A stretch of 64,000 nt of DNA, from contig NZ_JAQFFK010000002.1 of the NCBI RefSeq assembly GCF_027594145.1, positions 1-64,000 of the forward strand, in the 5' to 3' direction. The stretch is from Methanococcoides alaskense (GTDB lineage Archaea; Halobacteriota; Methanosarcinia; Methanosarcinales; Methanosarcinaceae). Position numbers and translations under genes: made by a program. Of the stretch, positions 47,452-56,342 are shown in pieces. The notes below the pieces were generated by a model. It saw only the letters and a program-made list of their open reading frames with translations. It was not told the origin of the DNA and ran no database searches. Every line of letters begins with the position of its first letter. Positions within the stretch are counted from its first letter, which is position 1.

Positions 47452-47460
47452 TAAACTACA

Positions 47461-48615
47461 ATGGCGTATAATATGAAGGATAAGACAATTTGGATAAAGG
47501 CCGACAAGGGCCACTGGGAAGCTCACAAGGACAGAATAACAACAGGACTTGAGTCCGGTGCCAATTGTGTGCTTGTAAACTCTGACGAAGTGGAAAAAGT
47601 AAGGGAACTTGGCGACATACAGGTAGCTGCATTTACCTATGACGACAAGTCCGGTGCTGACATCGTTGTTGTTGGAAAGGGCGGAGAAGGAGACGGAACA
47701 AAACCATTATCACCTGACCCCATTGGTTCCCTGGACATGGTCACTGCGATCCGATTGAAAGAAAAAGGATTGACCGTCGGAGCCTACGTAGTGATACAGA
47801 ACAAGAAATACGAAGAATTTGCCGCAGAGATAGGCAAAGAATGCGATTTCCTTATCATAGTCGGTACTGACTGGAAGGTCATCCCCCTTGAGAACCTCAT
47901 TGCCGGACTTCAGGACAGTAATGTGAAGATCATTGCCGGTGTTCGTGACGAAAATGAAGCAAAACTTGCCCTTGAGACCATGGAACACGGCTCAGAAGGT
48001 GTCCTGCTGGACTCCGATGACCCCAGTGCCATCAAGGCCACGGTTGCAGTGGCAGAAAGTTCAGGCATTGAGGACCTTAAGCTTGTTCCCGGAAAGGTCA
48101 CAAAGGTCGAAGCTGTGGGAATGGGAGACCGCGTCTGTGTGGATACCTGCAACATGATGACCAAAGGTGAAGGAATGCTTGTGGGTTCGCAGGCAAGCGG
48201 AATGTTCCTGGTACATTCAGAATCCGAAGAAAGCCCTTACGTTGCATCCCGTCCGTTCCGTGTCAATGCCGGAGCAGTTCATGCCTACGTAAAAGTGGGA
48301 GACAGGACCAGATATCTTTCCGAGCTCAGCTCCGGTGACGAGGTCACCATTATCAATTCACAAGGAAAACAGCGAACCGGCATTGTGGGCAGGGTCAAGA
48401 TCGAAAGACGGCCACTCATGCTCGTAGAAGCCGAAGTGAATGGAGAGATCATAAAGAACATCCTCCAGAACGCCGAGACCATCAAACTGGTGGGCATGAA
48501 CGGAGAACCCATCTCTGTAGCCGACCTGAAACCCGGAGATGAAGTAATGGTCTACTATGAAGGCGGAGCAAGGCATTTCGGAATGAAGGTCGAAGAAACG
48601 ATAATCGAGAAATGA
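47461..48615 (+). CDS. 3-dehydroquinate synthase II
   Basis: AroB' enzyme of 384 residues that converts ADH to 3-dehydroquinate with NAD, replacing bacterial AroB. Family segments are IWIKADKGHWEAHKDR at the start, SLDMVTAIRLKEKGLTVGAYV, VGMGDRVCVDTC near 220-231 and GMLVGSQASGMFLVHSESEE near 238-257, and the C-terminal VGRVKIERRPLMLVEA. A start at ATG 47473 would match the usual family N-terminus better. ATGA overlap with aroD. Confidence 0.92.
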   Translation: MAYNMKDKTIWIKADKGHWEAHKDRITTGLESGANCVLVNSDEVEKVRELGDIQVAAFTYDDKSGADIVVVGKGGEGDGTKPLSPDPIGSLDMVTAIRLKEKGLTVGAYVVIQNKKYEEFAAEIGKECDFLIIVGTDWKVIPLENLIAGLQDSNVKIIAGVRDENEAKLALETMEHGSEGVLLDSDDPSAIKATVAVAESSGIEDLKLVPGKVTKVEAVGMGDRVCVDTCNMMTKGEGMLVGSQASGMFLVHSESEESPYVASRPFRVNAGAVHAYVKVGDRTRYLSELSSGDEVTIINSQGKQRTGIVGRVKIERRPLMLVEAEVNGEIIKNILQNAETIKLVGMNGEPISVADLKPGDEVMVYYEGGARHFGMKVEETIIEK

Positions 48616-49319
48616 GAATGCTGAAAATAGGGAAGTTCGATCTGGAAGAAAGGGCAGCTATCGTCGCTGCCATCAGCAACGAACCTTTACAACAGTCCGG
48701 GACCGCAGCCGAACATGGTGCAGACATCCTTGAGATAAGGTTCGACCTGCTTGGGATAACTACCCCCAAAGAGGCTGCAGACCTGTTGAGAACGGTCAAA
48801 GATAAGACCAGCCTCCCGTGTATTGCAACCAATAGGTTACAAACCCAGGGCGGAAATTGGGAAGGCACGGAAGAGAGCAGAATTGCCCTATTGGAAGATA
48901 TCATGCATCTTACAGATGCCGTGGATATCGAGCTTGAAACAGATGACCAGCTCAGGGACAGGATAGTCAAAAAAGCAAAAGAGGAAAAGAAGACCGTCAT
49001 AATCTCCTCGCACGATTTTGAAAGGACGCCTGACAAAGCCACACTGAAGAGCATCCTTGACCACTCCCACAACGCAGGTGCCGATATTGCAAAGCTTGCA
49101 GTGATGCCTGAGAGCATGCAGGATGTACTGGACCTGCTGGAAGTGACACTGGAAGTAGACGATGTCTGCACGATATCCATGGGACAGATGGGAAAACACA
49201 CTCGCATCATTGCCCCCCTATATGGCTCAAAGCTTACCTATGCAAGCGTATCCGATGCAGTGGCACCAGGGCAATTGAAAGTGGAAGACCTGAAAAAAGC
49301 AATGGAGATGGTGGAATGA
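48612..49319 (+). CDS. aroD: 3-dehydroquinate dehydratase, type I
   Basis: TIM-barrel enzyme of 235 residues that dehydrates 3-dehydroquinate to 3-dehydroshikimate. EIRFDLLG near 37-44 and the catalytic His in IISSHDFERTP near 132-142 are present. The Schiff-base Lys is in GADIAKLAVMP near 156-166, and ISMGQMGKHTRIIAPLYGSKLTYA forms the C-terminal active-site loop. It overlaps dehydroquinate synthase II by four bases upstream and aroE by four downstream, so the whole operon should be translationally coupled. Confidence 0.93.
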   Translation: MRMLKIGKFDLEERAAIVAAISNEPLQQSGTAAEHGADILEIRFDLLGITTPKEAADLLRTVKDKTSLPCIATNRLQTQGGNWEGTEESRIALLEDIMHLTDAVDIELETDDQLRDRIVKKAKEEKKTVIISSHDFERTPDKATLKSILDHSHNAGADIAKLAVMPESMQDVLDLLEVTLEVDDVCTISMGQMGKHTRIIAPLYGSKLTYASVSDAVAPGQLKVEDLKKAMEMVE

Positions 49320-50125
49320 AGAAGGTATTTGCAGTCCTTGGGGATCCCATAGAACATTCACTATCACCCATCATGCACAATTCAGCATTCGAAGCCCTGG
49401 ACATGGACTGCACCTACCATGCATTCAGAGTTGAGAAGAACGACCTTGAACACGCACTGCAGGGTGCAAAGGCCATGGGATTCGGAGGATTGAACCTCAC
49501 AGTACCCCTCAAAGAGACCGCCCTCAAATTCGTTGATGCAGATCCCCTTGCCGCAAAGATAGGTGCCATAAACACCATTGACTTCAAGGACGGTATCAAA
49601 GGTTACAACACTGACGGAATTGGTGCAAAACGAACGATCGAGGATGAAGGTGTCGAGATCAAGGACAAAAATGTCCTGATCCTCGGAGCAGGCGGTGCTG
49701 CAAGAGCCATCGCATTCACATTTGCAGAAGCAGGAGCAAGAGTTAACATTGCCAACCGAACCCCTGAACGTGCCATTCAGCTCGCTGCAGAGATGGGGGA
49801 TGCAAAGGGATACGGCCTTGATATAGTTGACAAGGGCCTTGATGAGATTGATATTCTTATCAATACCACCACCGTAGGACTGGGTAATTCCAATGGAACC
49901 CTTGTGGGCGCGGAGCAGATGCATTCAGACCTTGCAGTTTTTGATATCGTTTACAATCCGCTTATGACGAAACTTTTGCAGGAAGCTGAGACCGCAGGTG
50001 CGAGACCCATCACAGGCATTATGATGCTCGTATATCAGGGAGCTGAAGCTTTCCGTATCTGGACTGGAAGAGAACCCCCCATAGAGATCATGAAGAGAAC
50101 TGTCATGGAGGCATTGGACATATGA
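49316..50125 (+). CDS. aroE: Shikimate dehydrogenase
   Basis: NADP-dependent enzyme of 269 residues. The substrate-binding N-domain has GDPIEHSLSPIMHNSAF (SLS at 17-19), NLTVPLKE with the catalytic Lys near residue 65, and INTID. The cofactor domain has LGAGGAARAIAF near 124-135 and NRTPERA. The C-terminal MLVYQGAEAFRIWTG is characteristic. It reduces 3-dehydroshikimate to shikimate. It has four-base overlaps with both neighbours. Confidence 0.95.
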   Translation: MKKVFAVLGDPIEHSLSPIMHNSAFEALDMDCTYHAFRVEKNDLEHALQGAKAMGFGGLNLTVPLKETALKFVDADPLAAKIGAINTIDFKDGIKGYNTDGIGAKRTIEDEGVEIKDKNVLILGAGGAARAIAFTFAEAGARVNIANRTPERAIQLAAEMGDAKGYGLDIVDKGLDEIDILINTTTVGLGNSNGTLVGAEQMHSDLAVFDIVYNPLMTKLLQEAETAGARPITGIMMLVYQGAEAFRIWTGREPPIEIMKRTVMEALDI

Positions 50126-51435
50126 AAATGCTCATCATCGGCGGCACAGGAGAGATGGGGAAGTGGTTCACGAAGTTCTTTACCGATCACGGTTACGAAG
50201 TTGTGGTCTGGGGCAGCAGCGGAAAGACCGAGATAGCAAAACAAATGGGAGTTGAATTTGCATCAGACCTTGACGATGCAATAAGAACCTCGGATGTAGT
50301 GATCATCACCGTACCAATAGACATTACTGCAGATGTGATCAGGGAGACCGCTCCGAAAATGAAAGCGGGAAGCTTGCTGATGGACCTGACCTCCATAAAG
50401 GCCGAACCTGTAAGGGCAATGAGAGAAACAGCACCCGAAGGCGTTGAGATCCTCGGCACACACCCCATGTTCGGACCATCCATTCCGACATTACAGGGAC
50501 AGATAGTGATAATGAGCCCTACGAAAGGGCGATCTGAGAAATGGTTCCCCATAATGCGAAACCTCTTCGAGGAAAATGGTGCGCATATAGAGATCATCAA
50601 GCCTGAAGAACACGATAAGTTCGTCTCTGTTGTTCAGGGTCTGACCCATTTTGCATACATAACAATAGGGAACACGTTCAAAAGCCTTGATTTTGATGTT
50701 AGCATGTCACGGCGTTTCATGAGCCCTGTCTATGAGATAATGGTCGATTTCGTTGGCAGGATACTTGGACAGAATCCTTACCTGTACGCCCACATACAGA
50801 TGCAGAACGAACAGGTGCTAAAGGTCCATGAGACATTCATAAGTGAATGTAACATCCTCTCTGAGATAGTCAGGGAACAGGACATTGAAGCATTCTGCAA
50901 CAAGATGACAGAGGCTGCTGCTCATTTTAAGGACACACCATCCGCACTTCACCGATCGGACAAGCTCATCAATGCGAAAATATCCGAATTCGAGGAGATG
51001 ATCGCATCTGTGGGAGTCGAAAGAGGCCTTTACCATAACTACTCTGGCGTCACACATGTGGGGACGATCAAGAAAGTGACACCAAGAGCAGTGATAATCT
51101 CCAAGGGCGGAAAGGATATCTACCTGAAGACAGAGAATGTCAGGTTGTACACCGAGAAGGAACTTAAGGATTGGAAAGTGGAAAATCTCCCCCATCCGAA
51201 AAGGGATATTTCGGTATTGATACCTGCAGGAGCTGATGCATCAGTATTTGAGAAGGTCATCGATAATGATGAAAGGATAGCCTCGACCGAGGTAATTGAT
51301 ACCTATTCAGGCCTTTCCGATAACAGACTAAGTGTTACGTTCCGTATTACCATACTTGAAGAGAGCAACGCAACAAAGATGCAGGTCGATGTTGAAAAAC
51401 TCCTCTGCGGACTTGGTTGCGAGATACGCGGATGA
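50122..51435 (+). CDS. tyrA: Prephenate dehydrogenase with C-terminal ACT-like extension
   Basis: The 437-residue protein has a Rossmann domain with IGGTGEMGKWF at 6-16. The TyrA core includes LMDLTSIKAEPVRAM and GTHPMFGPSIP near 112-122, plus the helical dimerisation region to about 290. A segment of about 60 residues follows (THVGTIKKVTPRAVIISKGGKDIYL). The final ~85 residues (KRDISVLIPAGADASVFEKVI...) look like an ACT-type regulatory domain. It would oxidise prephenate to 4-hydroxyphenylpyruvate, with tyrosine feedback through the extra domain. Last gene of the overlapping aromatic operon. The shikimate-to-prephenate genes are elsewhere. Confidence 0.88.
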   Translation: MKMLIIGGTGEMGKWFTKFFTDHGYEVVVWGSSGKTEIAKQMGVEFASDLDDAIRTSDVVIITVPIDITADVIRETAPKMKAGSLLMDLTSIKAEPVRAMRETAPEGVEILGTHPMFGPSIPTLQGQIVIMSPTKGRSEKWFPIMRNLFEENGAHIEIIKPEEHDKFVSVVQGLTHFAYITIGNTFKSLDFDVSMSRRFMSPVYEIMVDFVGRILGQNPYLYAHIQMQNEQVLKVHETFISECNILSEIVREQDIEAFCNKMTEAAAHFKDTPSALHRSDKLINAKISEFEEMIASVGVERGLYHNYSGVTHVGTIKKVTPRAVIISKGGKDIYLKTENVRLYTEKELKDWKVENLPHPKRDISVLIPAGADASVFEKVIDNDERIASTEVIDTYSGLSDNRLSVTFRITILEESNATKMQVDVEKLLCGLGCEIRG

Positions 51436-51505
51436 ACCTCTCTTATATATGCTATGAGGACAGAACAAATAGCCACATAAATAGAACAATACCTACGGTG
51501 ATTTT

Positions 51506-51823
51506 TTGAAAACTAATAACAAAGGGCTTAAAGCTGCCAATGTGCTTCCCGGAGGCATCGAGAAGTATCTCCGATTCTACAAGATGGGATTGTTCTTCAT
51601 TTCCGTCTTTGGGATATACCTGGGAATACAGGGACTTTATCTTATCATTGTAGAAAATAACTACATTCCAGGATTTTGCCTGTTCGGTGCAGCACTGCTG
51701 ATATCACCACCGCCTATAGGGATATCCAATATGGTTGCCCGCAATCTCCATATGGAACTCACAATGGGAATAAAAGTGGGATTCTCCACACTATTGTTGG
51801 CAATCGCAGTGTATTTCCTGTGA
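51506..51823 (+). CDS. Small membrane protein (105 residues)
   Basis: A TTG start at 51506 is supported by GGTGAT four bases upstream and by a TATA-like TTATATATG near 51444-51452. The product has three hydrophobic stretches (MGLFFISVFGIYLGIQGLYLII, GFCLFGAALLIS and KVGFSTLLLAIAVYFL) and a basic N-terminus. The family is not recognised. Its stop codon TGA (51821-51823) lies within an IS200/IS605 right-end relic, so the natural C-terminus may have been replaced or the insertion fell exactly at the stop. Confidence 0.65.
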   Translation: MKTNNKGLKAANVLPGGIEKYLRFYKMGLFFISVFGIYLGIQGLYLIIVENNYIPGFCLFGAALLISPPPIGISNMVARNLHMELTMGIKVGFSTLLLAIAVYFL

Positions 51824-51856
51824 ACTACTCCACGCTTACGCAAGGAGACTTCCCAC
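51820..51856 (-). mobile_element. Solitary right-end relic of an IS200/IS605 element
   Basis: GTGAACTACTCCACGCTTAC followed by GCAAGGAGACTTCC matches, base for base except a few changes, the reverse complement of the right end of the element at 26486-27796 (27760-27794). No transposase is attached. It begins at the stop codon of the small membrane-protein gene, in the same relation to a gene end as the complete element at 54760. Confidence 0.7.
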
Positions 51857-51926
51857 CTGGTGAGTTAAAATAAAGTAAATATGATCAAATAGTATATTGA
51901 TGCCTTACGGCATCACAAATTCTTTT

Positions 51927-52592
51927 TCAGATAAGACTGACAAGATCTTCAAGCGCAGCTTTTGGATCTTTGGCCTTTACGATGCCTGATGCGAGAAGCA
52001 CACCAACTGAACCAAGTTCTATTGCAGCTTTAAGGTCCTCTCCTTTGGAGATACCTGCACCACAAAGCACCTTCACTGCTGTATCGATCCTCTCAACTGC
52101 TGCCACAGAACCTGTTACAACCTCTGGGTCTGCCTTTGAAACAGGAATTCCAGAGCCTATAAGTTCTGGAGGCTCAACTGCAACATAGTCAGGACCTAAT
52201 GCCGCTGCTGCTGCTGTTGTTGCAATATTGTTAGTACAGATTATCGTGCGAAGACCTTCGCCTTTTGCTGCTGTCACAGAAGCTTCGATGTCAGCAAGTT
52301 TCAGTCTGCACTCCGAGTGATTGATGAGCGTACCCACAGCTCCGGCATCCTTTATGCATTTTGCAAAAGCATGTCCGGTAAAACTGCCTGCTCCGACACC
52401 ATCGAGATGCTGGGAATATACAGGAACATCTACCTGGGATGCAACCCTGTAAATATCACAGAACTGAGGTGCGATAGCGATCTCGATCCCGCTTTCTTCA
52501 CCAACCTCTTTACAGGCACGAGCTATCCTTACGGCACCTTCTCCGGTACCTTCGAGATATGTCTTTAGGTTCAATACTATCAAAGGTTTCAA
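51927..52592 (-). CDS. tpiA: Triosephosphate isomerase, archaeal type
   Basis: Short archaeal TIM of 221 residues. LNLKTYLEG near 5-13 has the catalytic Lys, LINHSECR near 93-100 the catalytic His, and VAVEPPELIGSG near 139-150 the catalytic Glu, followed by loop 6. CGAGIS and GVLLASGIVKAKDP near 186-214 form the phosphate site. It starts with TTG at 52592, with GGTGGT six bases upstream, which decides the start. It lies 44 bases after the Fae-Hps gene, with a hairpin terminator between, so expression may be partly uncoupled. Confidence 0.93.
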   Translation of the reverse strand: MKPLIVLNLKTYLEGTGEGAVRIARACKEVGEESGIEIAIAPQFCDIYRVASQVDVPVYSQHLDGVGAGSFTGHAFAKCIKDAGAVGTLINHSECRLKLADIEASVTAAKGEGLRTIICTNNIATTAAAAALGPDYVAVEPPELIGSGIPVSKADPEVVTGSVAAVERIDTAVKVLCGAGISKGEDLKAAIELGSVGVLLASGIVKAKDPKAALEDLVSLI

Positions 52593-52602
52593 ACTACCAC
52601 CC

Positions 52603-52634
52603 CTAAAAAAAAAGAACGTGCGAAAGATCGCACG
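52603..52634 (-). terminator. Hairpin with T-run between fae-hps and tpiA
   Basis: On the minus strand CGTGCGA/TCGCACG forms a 7-bp stem with a four-base loop (52617-52634), followed by a run of nine T (52605-52613). It begins two bases after the fae-hps stop codon. This is a clear terminator or attenuator shape ahead of tpiA. Confidence 0.7.
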
Positions 52635-52635
52635 C

Positions 52636-53826
52636 TTAGAAATCGGTCATTATTCTGAACTGGTCGATCTCAGGCTTGTTCAAGCCTTCAATGAACTGGT
52701 CAGCTGCCTGCCTGACATCCTTTGAATTGGTGATAGCCCTGCCAACGACAAGGATATCAGCACCTGCCCCAAGTGCATCAGAGATAGTGTCAACACGTAC
52801 ACCACCAGCGACTGCTACAAGGACCTTGGAAGAACGCTTCACTGCAAGTGCCTTGATACCTTCGATACTGCCCCATGCGTGAGCAGTGCCCTCGATGTCA
52901 ATTGCACGGTGTAGTTCAACTATATCAGGAAGTACGTCCAATTGTTCAAGGACAGCTACCGGATCAGGAGTGTTCAATGTGTCCATGACAGCATAGATAC
53001 CGGTCTTGTGTGCCTCTTCAATGACCTTATTGAGGGTTGCGATAGGTGCAAGAGCGGATACTACAATAGCATCAGCGGTTGCATCAGCTACCATACGTGC
53101 CTCAAGGTTACCTGTGTCGAGGGTCTTAAGATCTGCAACGATGAACGCGTCAGGTCTGACCTCACGTATTTTGGAAATGACATCCACACCATAGCGTTTG
53201 ATAAGAGGTGTACCTGCTTCCAGTATCAAGTGGTCGCTCTTTGGGAGCTGCTTGATGATATTTAGGATAACAGGAAGGTTTGGATTGTCAAGTGCAACCT
53301 GCAAGTATGGAGCATCCCAAAGTTTGGAGATCTTGAATCCCATGACAGCGTGTGCAGCTCTGTCCTTCTCATGAAGAACTGTGTCAATGTCAGGGAAACC
53401 GTCAAGTGCGCGTTTCAGTGCCAATTTTGTAGCTCCGTAGTTGTACCTGTAGATACGGTTATAGTCCACTGCCTGCGGATGAATGAAAACGCTTGCAATG
53501 ATGACAAGGTCTTCTGCTTTTTCCTTAGGGATCAGTCCTTCTTCCACTGCATCAGCAACTGCCTTTGAAACAGCAGCCTGTGCAGGACCGAATATCTGTG
53601 AAGCCTGGTCCATTCCCTTAACGGTCACTTTTGGAACGATAAGAGTGGATGGCTTTGTAGGTAAGTTCGGGCGGATGACAGAAAGAACTGGAGTGTGACC
53701 TGCTGAAAGCTGGGTCATTCCCGTTGCAAATGCCTGCCCTACCGGCCCCTCCTTATCCCCGATCATAAGATCAACGTGTGCGAGCTCTGGTGCCTCGCCG
53801 ATTAGTGCTTCTCCGATCAACATCAT
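52636..53826 (-). CDS. fae-hps: Fused formaldehyde-activating enzyme / 3-hexulose-6-phosphate synthase (Fae-Hps)
   Basis: The ~396-residue protein has an N-terminal Fae domain (about 1-165). [24 protein letters not shown] carries the catalytic His, and [19 protein letters not shown] follows. The C-terminal HPS TIM barrel (about 170-396) has [22 protein letters not shown] with catalytic Lys/Asp, and [12 protein letters not shown]. Fae joins formaldehyde to tetrahydromethanopterin, and HPS interconverts ribulose 5-phosphate plus formaldehyde with hexulose 6-phosphate. In methanogens this fusion serves pentose formation from hexose with formaldehyde capture. The ATG pair at 53826/53823 lies about 30 bases from a TATA box (53854-53863). 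Confidence 0.93.
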   Translation of the reverse strand: MMLIGEALIGEAPELAHVDLMIGDKEGPVGQAFATGMTQLSAGHTPVLSVIRPNLPTKPSTLIVPKVTVKGMDQASQIFGPAQAAVSKAVADAVEEGLIPKEKAEDLVIIASVFIHPQAVDYNRIYRYNYGATKLALKRALDGFPDIDTVLHEKDRAAHAVMGFKISKLWDAPYLQVALDNPNLPVILNIIKQLPKSDHLILEAGTPLIKRYGVDVISKIREVRPDAFIVADLKTLDTGNLEARMVADATADAIVVSALAPIATLNKVIEEAHKTGIYAVMDTLNTPDPVAVLEQLDVLPDIVELHRAIDIEGTAHAWGSIEGIKALAVKRSSKVLVAVAGGVRVDTISDALGAGADILVVGRAITNSKDVRQAADQFIEGLNKPEIDQFRIMTDF

Positions 53827-53953
53827 AGTTATCAATGCGCTAAATTGCTATGACTATATATATTAGTTCTGATGGAAAATTTGCAGTAAGGCATAAAATA
53901 TAAAAAAGGCATTCCTAATTCATTATATATATTTGTAGAACAAATGGAATAAT

Positions 53954-54754
53954 GTGATAATAGATATATATAACAACCTTATTAAAAAAAGGAAACTTAC
54001 ATTGATGTACCTATTATCCGCAATAGTAGCCACATATTTCGCAAGTTGGCTACCTGATTTTGAGAACCTCATCGGCATAGAAGGTGCCAGAATAAGTTCA
54101 GTGGTATCATTTGGTGCACTGAACGGATTTCTCCTGGGCCCATTCTGGGGTGCCATCGCATCTTTTGCCGGCATAATGGGACATGTGATCATAAGAGATC
54201 AAAGCCCGGATATGTTCCATCTCCTCACACCGTTCTTCGTAGCAATGGCTTCCGTTGTGACAGGACTGTGCATTTCAAAAAGAGAGAAAGCTGCAATGGT
54301 ATTGTTCAGCATACTTATCCTTGGGTGGTACATTACCCCAATAGGAAGGGAATTATTCTACTGGCCATGGTTCCACATTTTAGTTCTTGGCGGCTTTATC
54401 CTATTTCACCATAAATATCGTAACAGGACAGGAAATGTATACACATTCGCATTTCTCCTATTTACGACCCTAATTGCCATCCTTGCAGACCACCTTGCAG
54501 GTAGCATAACAGCGGCAATTCTCTTTGACATTCCCCCACAGATGTTCGCATCCGTGGTGACCATCTATCCAATTGAAAGGATAACACTTGCATTTGCTGC
54601 TGCTGCGATCGTATATCTTTTAATTATTGCACTCCAGAGCACACTAATGGAATCAGAGACATTTCAGGACAAGGTCGAACATAAAAAAAGGGATGAGCTA
54701 TTCAGTTACGTTGATGATGTAAAAGATCTCATCGATAAAGAGAACAGCAAATGA
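53954..54754 (+). CDS. Multi-pass membrane protein, possible ECF-type substrate-binding component
   Basis: The 266-residue protein has about six hydrophobic helices over residues 15-230 and a charged C-terminal tail of about 35 residues. The start fits a GTG at 53954: a TATA box (53922-53931) lies 25 bases upstream, as in leaderless transcripts. ATG 54005 is the alternative. The small-residue-rich loops (GARISSVVSFGALNGFLLGPFWGAIASFAGIMGHVI) resemble ECF transporter S components or energy-independent vitamin uptake proteins, without a decisive motif. No transporter ATPase is adjacent. The IS element begins just past its stop. Confidence 0.55.
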   Translation: MIIDIYNNLIKKRKLTLMYLLSAIVATYFASWLPDFENLIGIEGARISSVVSFGALNGFLLGPFWGAIASFAGIMGHVIIRDQSPDMFHLLTPFFVAMASVVTGLCISKREKAAMVLFSILILGWYITPIGRELFYWPWFHILVLGGFILFHHKYRNRTGNVYTFAFLLFTTLIAILADHLAGSITAAILFDIPPQMFASVVTIYPIERITLAFAAAAIVYLLIIALQSTLMESETFQDKVEHKKRDELFSYVDDVKDLIDKENSK

Positions 54755-54759
54755 TCTCA

Positions 54760-54870
54760 TGTGAACTACTCCCCCCTAATCACCGTCCCGAAGGCACGTT
54801 GATTTGAGGAAGGAGCTTCCTGCGAGTATTTACGTCATTTCGAGATTAATCCGTTAGGAATTATCCCGAT
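54760..54870 (-). ncRNA. Candidate omegaRNA scaffold of the intact element
   Basis: The minus-strand sequence from the tnpB 3' end to the right end includes a GGAAGCTCCTTCC hairpin and ends GGAGTAGTTCAC, the same terminal bases as the other element. A guide would continue into the flanking DNA below 54762. The call is by analogy with other TnpB elements. Confidence 0.35.
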
Positions 54871-56169
54871 CAGTAAACCTGTTTGTCGCAGATTATCAAT
54901 TATTTGTTGATAGCTCGTCCACAGAGCATTATGTTTGAAGTACCTCAATATGATGTTTACTGAACTATTGCAATCCCTGTTAAGAACATTGCCACAGACT
55001 TCACACTCGTAAGTCCTATCGTTAAGTGACATGTCTTTTAAGGATCCACATACACAGCACATCTTTGAAGTATATGATTCATCAATTCTTATTATTCTCT
55101 TACCTGCTTGTTCAGCTTTGTAGGTCAAGAATTGAGCAAATCGTCCCATATGTCCTGAGTTATGGGTACCTCGGTGTACACTTTTATTGTACTTTTTATC
55201 ATCAGGTTTACTTGATGCCATACCTTTGACATCCAGTTTACCTACGATGATCACTTTAGCATCGTTATTTTCAATGATACGTTTGGTAATCTTATGTTGG
55301 TTATCTTTCAATTGATCAGATGATTTACGTTTCATCTTTTTCAAATTACCGTGTAACAAGTTCCATTTCCTGCTGTTCTTCAGGCAATGGTCCCGTCTTG
55401 ATTGGACCTGCTGAACTTTAGGTTCCCAGTATTTATCGGGTCGTCGGTTAATAAGTTCAGTGAAATTACCGTCCGTATCAACCATGGTCTGTTTGGATAC
55501 ACCAATATCAATAGCAAGATATGTATCATTGTTGTTGAACTGGATCGATGGTACACCGTATGTAATTGAAATGTAAAACTTGTTGTCTTTCTGATAAACA
55601 TTGACCTGGTCGATTGTCACAGCATGCTTGAATATTCTCTTGTCTAATAATTCAACAGGAAGTTCGAATTTCAATGGTATTTTGGATGGATGTTTATGTG
55701 AAAGATCAATATACAGTTGATCGTGTTCAGTATACGTTGATATTGGTTGTTTGATCCTGGTATCCATTGATTTTCGTACAACAACATGACCGTTTGAATC
55801 GGATATTTCAAATCCCGATTGATTGTAGAGCATTGTCGTGAAATAATGCTTACCTTTGAACCCAGGTGATCTTGCTTTCTTATCACCGTTCTTCTTTAAG
55901 TTGAAGAACGATCTATAATCGTTATCAAGACACTTCAATGTACCCTGTAAGACTTTTGAATATACCCATGTGTATTCAGGATAAGTTTGTTTAGTCTTGG
56001 GTAGATCGTTCTGTTGTTTAATGTAACTGATTTTGGATTTGTTCTTATATACTTCACGTCGTTCAGTTAACCCGAAATTATATATCAATCTACACTTTTC
56101 AGAAAGGCTCCATAGAACAGTCTCCTGTTCTAAAGTAGGATGGATCTGAATCGGTAGGGTTAACTGCAT
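54835..56169 (-). CDS. tnpB: TnpB (IS1341-type OrfB) with atypical RuvC-II site
   Basis: Intact RNA-guided nuclease-like protein of 444 residues. The N-terminal OrfB helix-turn-helix region covers about 1-100. RuvC-I has Asp221 in LAIDIGV. The segment that normally carries the RuvC-II Glu reads VIIVGKLDVKGM, with Gly310 in the Glu position. Glu364 in RIDESYTSK could be a relocated acid. The zinc finger has Cys371, Cys374, Cys389 and Cys392, and the last Asp is Asp399 in NRDCNSSVNI. It is either a catalytically rearranged TnpB or a nuclease-dead one. Confidence 0.88.
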   Translation of the reverse strand: MQLTLPIQIHPTLEQETVLWSLSEKCRLIYNFGLTERREVYKNKSKISYIKQQNDLPKTKQTYPEYTWVYSKVLQGTLKCLDNDYRSFFNLKKNGDKKARSPGFKGKHYFTTMLYNQSGFEISDSNGHVVVRKSMDTRIKQPISTYTEHDQLYIDLSHKHPSKIPLKFELPVELLDKRIFKHAVTIDQVNVYQKDNKFYISITYGVPSIQFNNNDTYLAIDIGVSKQTMVDTDGNFTELINRRPDKYWEPKVQQVQSRRDHCLKNSRKWNLLHGNLKKMKRKSSDQLKDNQHKITKRIIENNDAKVIIVGKLDVKGMASSKPDDKKYNKSVHRGTHNSGHMGRFAQFLTYKAEQAGKRIIRIDESYTSKMCCVCGSLKDMSLNDRTYECEVCGNVLNRDCNSSVNIILRYFKHNALWTSYQQIIDNLRQTGLLIGIIPNGLISK

Positions 56170-56342
56170 ATAATAATATCTCCAGATTTTATAAATGTTA
56201 CAAAACTATTAAAATGCTGGCATCAGATGCTGTTTTCATATAGTTAGAATCGCTTTCATCCCCTACCTAGCAGCCTTCGGCTGCTTGAGGAGGGGGGCTT
56301 CCCGCTCAAACGTTAAAATAGAGAAACCATATTTGTTGATGA

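Larger units (their letters stand above)
54760..56313 (-). mobile_element. IS200/IS605-family element (IS1341 type, tnpB only)
   Basis: It contains one intact tnpB on the minus strand and no tnpA. The right end (54762 upward) begins GTGAACTACTCC, as in the other right ends at 27785-27794 and 51820. The left end near 56240-56310 carries an AGCAGCC/GGCTGCT hairpin flanked by TAGGGGATGAAAGCG, the same block as the left end at 26500-26517. The outer left boundary is approximate. The insertion sits a few bases after a stop codon. Confidence 0.8.

Noticed and set aside
53954-54754. Vitamin transporter assignment (ThiT, QueT or similar)
   Set aside because: Helix pattern alone is not enough. No specific motif or nearby riboswitch or ATPase component supports a named substrate.
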